From NCBI GenBank assembly GCA_030430565.1, contig JAUIKS010000005.1, positions 400,544-464,543 on the forward strand: a stretch of 64,000 nt of DNA, read 5' to 3'. This document shows, in pieces, positions 63,027-64,000 of the stretch. The notes under the pieces are model-generated. The model was given only the letters and a program-made list of their open reading frames with translations, did no database searches and was not told where the DNA came from. Position 1 is the first letter of the stretch. Each line of letters begins with the position of its first letter. The translations under genes and the position numbers were made by a program. This stretch comes from Polyangia bacterium. Lineage in GTDB: Bacteria; Myxococcota_A; Polyangia; Nannocystales; Nannocystaceae.

Positions 63027-63071
63027 CGCGCGTTCTCTCCACGGACTCCGTGGGAGAGGATGCGCGTTTTT
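63027..63071 (+). terminator. Intrinsic terminator
   Basis: A long hairpin (inner stem CTCTCC.ACGG with CCGT.GGGAGAG, outer GC pairs) ends in TTTTT, about 30 bp after the small gliding gene. Confidence 0.75.
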
Positions 63072-63212
63072 GCTGGTTGCGAGATCCGAGGTTCTTGAAG
63101 GTGCGCCCGCTCACGAAATGAAATTGACAAAAGTCCCCGGGGCCGGGAACCTCTCGCCCAGTCCGTTGTCTTTCCCGGCGAAGCACACGAACGCCGGACC
63201 GAGGACCCAGCC

Positions 63213-64000
63213 ATGTCCACAAAAACGCTCGCATTCAAGGTTTACTACGGAGACCAGCTCGTCGACACGAAGACGCTGAATCAGGACGTGATCAAGATCG
63301 GCAAGCTGAAGAGCAGCCATCTTTGTCTCGATGATGATTCGGTCGCGCGAATGCACGCGGTGATTGAGGTCTCGGGTGATGACGTGCGCATCATCGACCT
63401 CGGCAGCTCGGCCGGGACCGTGCTCAACGGTCAGCGGATCGACAAGAACTCGGTCCTCGGCGACGGCGACACGCTCGCTTTTGGCCCCTACCAGCTTCAG
63501 GTCGAATTCGTACAGCCGCAGGCCGTGGCTGCGCCCGCGCAGGCGGCGGCTCCGATGATGGCGGCGGCACCCATGGCGGCGGCGGCGCCCATGGCGACGG
63601 CGCCCATCGCCCGCGCACCGATCCAGATCGACGCCAGCGAGTTCGAGGTCCAGAACGGGACGCGGGTCGCGGAGGTCGTTGCGATGTACGGCTCGACGGT
63701 GCTCGACGTTCAGCACGTCGGCCAGGTCAAGAGCCGCAAGTCTCAGGCGCCGCTGTGGCTGGCGCTGGGTGGCCTGATGATCGTCGGCGGCGCGGGCATC
63801 TTCGGCTACGAGGCCTCGCGCGACTGGGAGGGCTACAAGGAGGGCGTGCTCAAGGCGAACACCTCCGGTGGCGTCATGCCCCAAAAGCCAGGTATGGGCC
63901 TCGGCGGCATCGGCATCGGCCTCGCGCTGCTCGGCCTCGTGCCGCTGATGATGGGCGTCAGCCGCCTGTCGGAGAACGTGCACACCAACTACACGATCGG
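63213..64000 (+). CDS. gltG: GltG-like FHA-domain membrane protein, 3' end beyond the window
   Basis: The frame from ATG 63213 is open to the right edge (262 codons). The N-terminus is an FHA phosphothreonine-binding domain (DVIKIGKLKSSHLCLDDDSVARMHAVIEV, IDLGSSAGTVLNGQRI). An Ala/Pro/Met linker follows, then VAEVVAMYGSTVLDVQHVGQVKS, and two transmembrane helices begin (LWLALGGLMIVGGAGIFG, GIGIGLALLGLVPLMMG). This matches GltG/GltJ-type proteins that link cytoplasmic control to the periplasmic motor complex. It is likely the last of five gliding genes seen here. Confidence 0.75.
   Translation, partial: MSTKTLAFKVYYGDQLVDTKTLNQDVIKIGKLKSSHLCLDDDSVARMHAVIEVSGDDVRIIDLGSSAGTVLNGQRIDKNSVLGDGDTLAFGPYQLQVEFVQPQAVAAPAQAAAPMMAAAPMAAAAPMATAPIARAPIQIDASEFEVQNGTRVAEVVAMYGSTVLDVQHVGQVKSRKSQAPLWLALGGLMIVGGAGIFGYEASRDWEGYKEGVLKANTSGGVMPQKPGMGLGGIGIGLALLGLVPLMMGVSRLSENVHTNYTI

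Overview
This 64 kb chromosomal window is very GC-rich, densely coded and dominated by housekeeping and cell-envelope genes. Several features point to a myxobacterium, and the low-complexity secreted proteins and cysteine-rich lipoproteins suggest the Nannocystaceae side of the phylum. These features are a CdnL/CarD-type regulator, a lysine-rich histone H1-like protein, many lipoproteins with Ser/Thr/Gly/Asp-rich linkers, a MYXO/DUF4215-type cysteine-rich lipoprotein, and a gliding-motility (Glt) gene cluster. I see no rRNA, tRNA, CRISPR array, transposase or prophage.

Layout. 0-13 kb: hemF (cut by the left edge), a small membrane protein, an RsmC-like methyltransferase, a SWIM-SNF2 ATPase, a PYROXD2-like oxidoreductase, trmB, a small transaldolase, a DUF72-like protein and the H1-like gene. 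13-25 kb: cdnL; then a three-gene redox module (FMN-binding-like secreted protein, propeller-like lipoprotein, NosR/CcoG-like polyferredoxin); a thiolase; lipoproteins; and a FadE5-type acyl-CoA dehydrogenase coupled to a lipoprotein that seems to start at CTG. 25-36 kb: a glutamine amidotransferase, a GNAT protein, a cysteine-rich/fibrinogen-like lipoprotein, a complete 2-oxoacid dehydrogenase operon (E1 alpha, E1 beta, E2, E3) with eroded E1 thiamine sites, aspartokinase, an L,D-transpeptidase and a thioredoxin-fold lipoprotein.

36-46.5 kb is the most unusual part. A WYL-domain regulator is divergent from a YhaO/YhaN (SbcD/SbcC-like) nuclease-ATPase pair whose coiled coil carries a (Ser-Thr)17 repeat. 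A small basic protein, an 804-residue calcineurin-like phosphoesterase with a GAF-like C-terminus, and a 70-residue protein whose start codon lies inside a near-perfect hairpin follow. This is the best candidate here for an undescribed (possibly defence or DNA-processing) system, but that role is inference.

46.5-54.5 kb: nadA, a UshA-like tetraheme cytochrome, the translation operon rpsP-khpA-rimM-trmD-rplS-yraN (trmD carries a fused extra domain) and a cysteine-rich lipoprotein. 55-64 kb: five consecutive genes resembling gltC, gltD, gltE, cglF/gltF and gltG (cut by the right edge), which would build the periplasmic and inner-membrane part of the gliding machine.

Across the window many genes lack a Shine-Dalgarno sequence and instead have a TANNNT hexamer 5-7 nt before the start codon, the arrangement expected of leaderless mRNAs.
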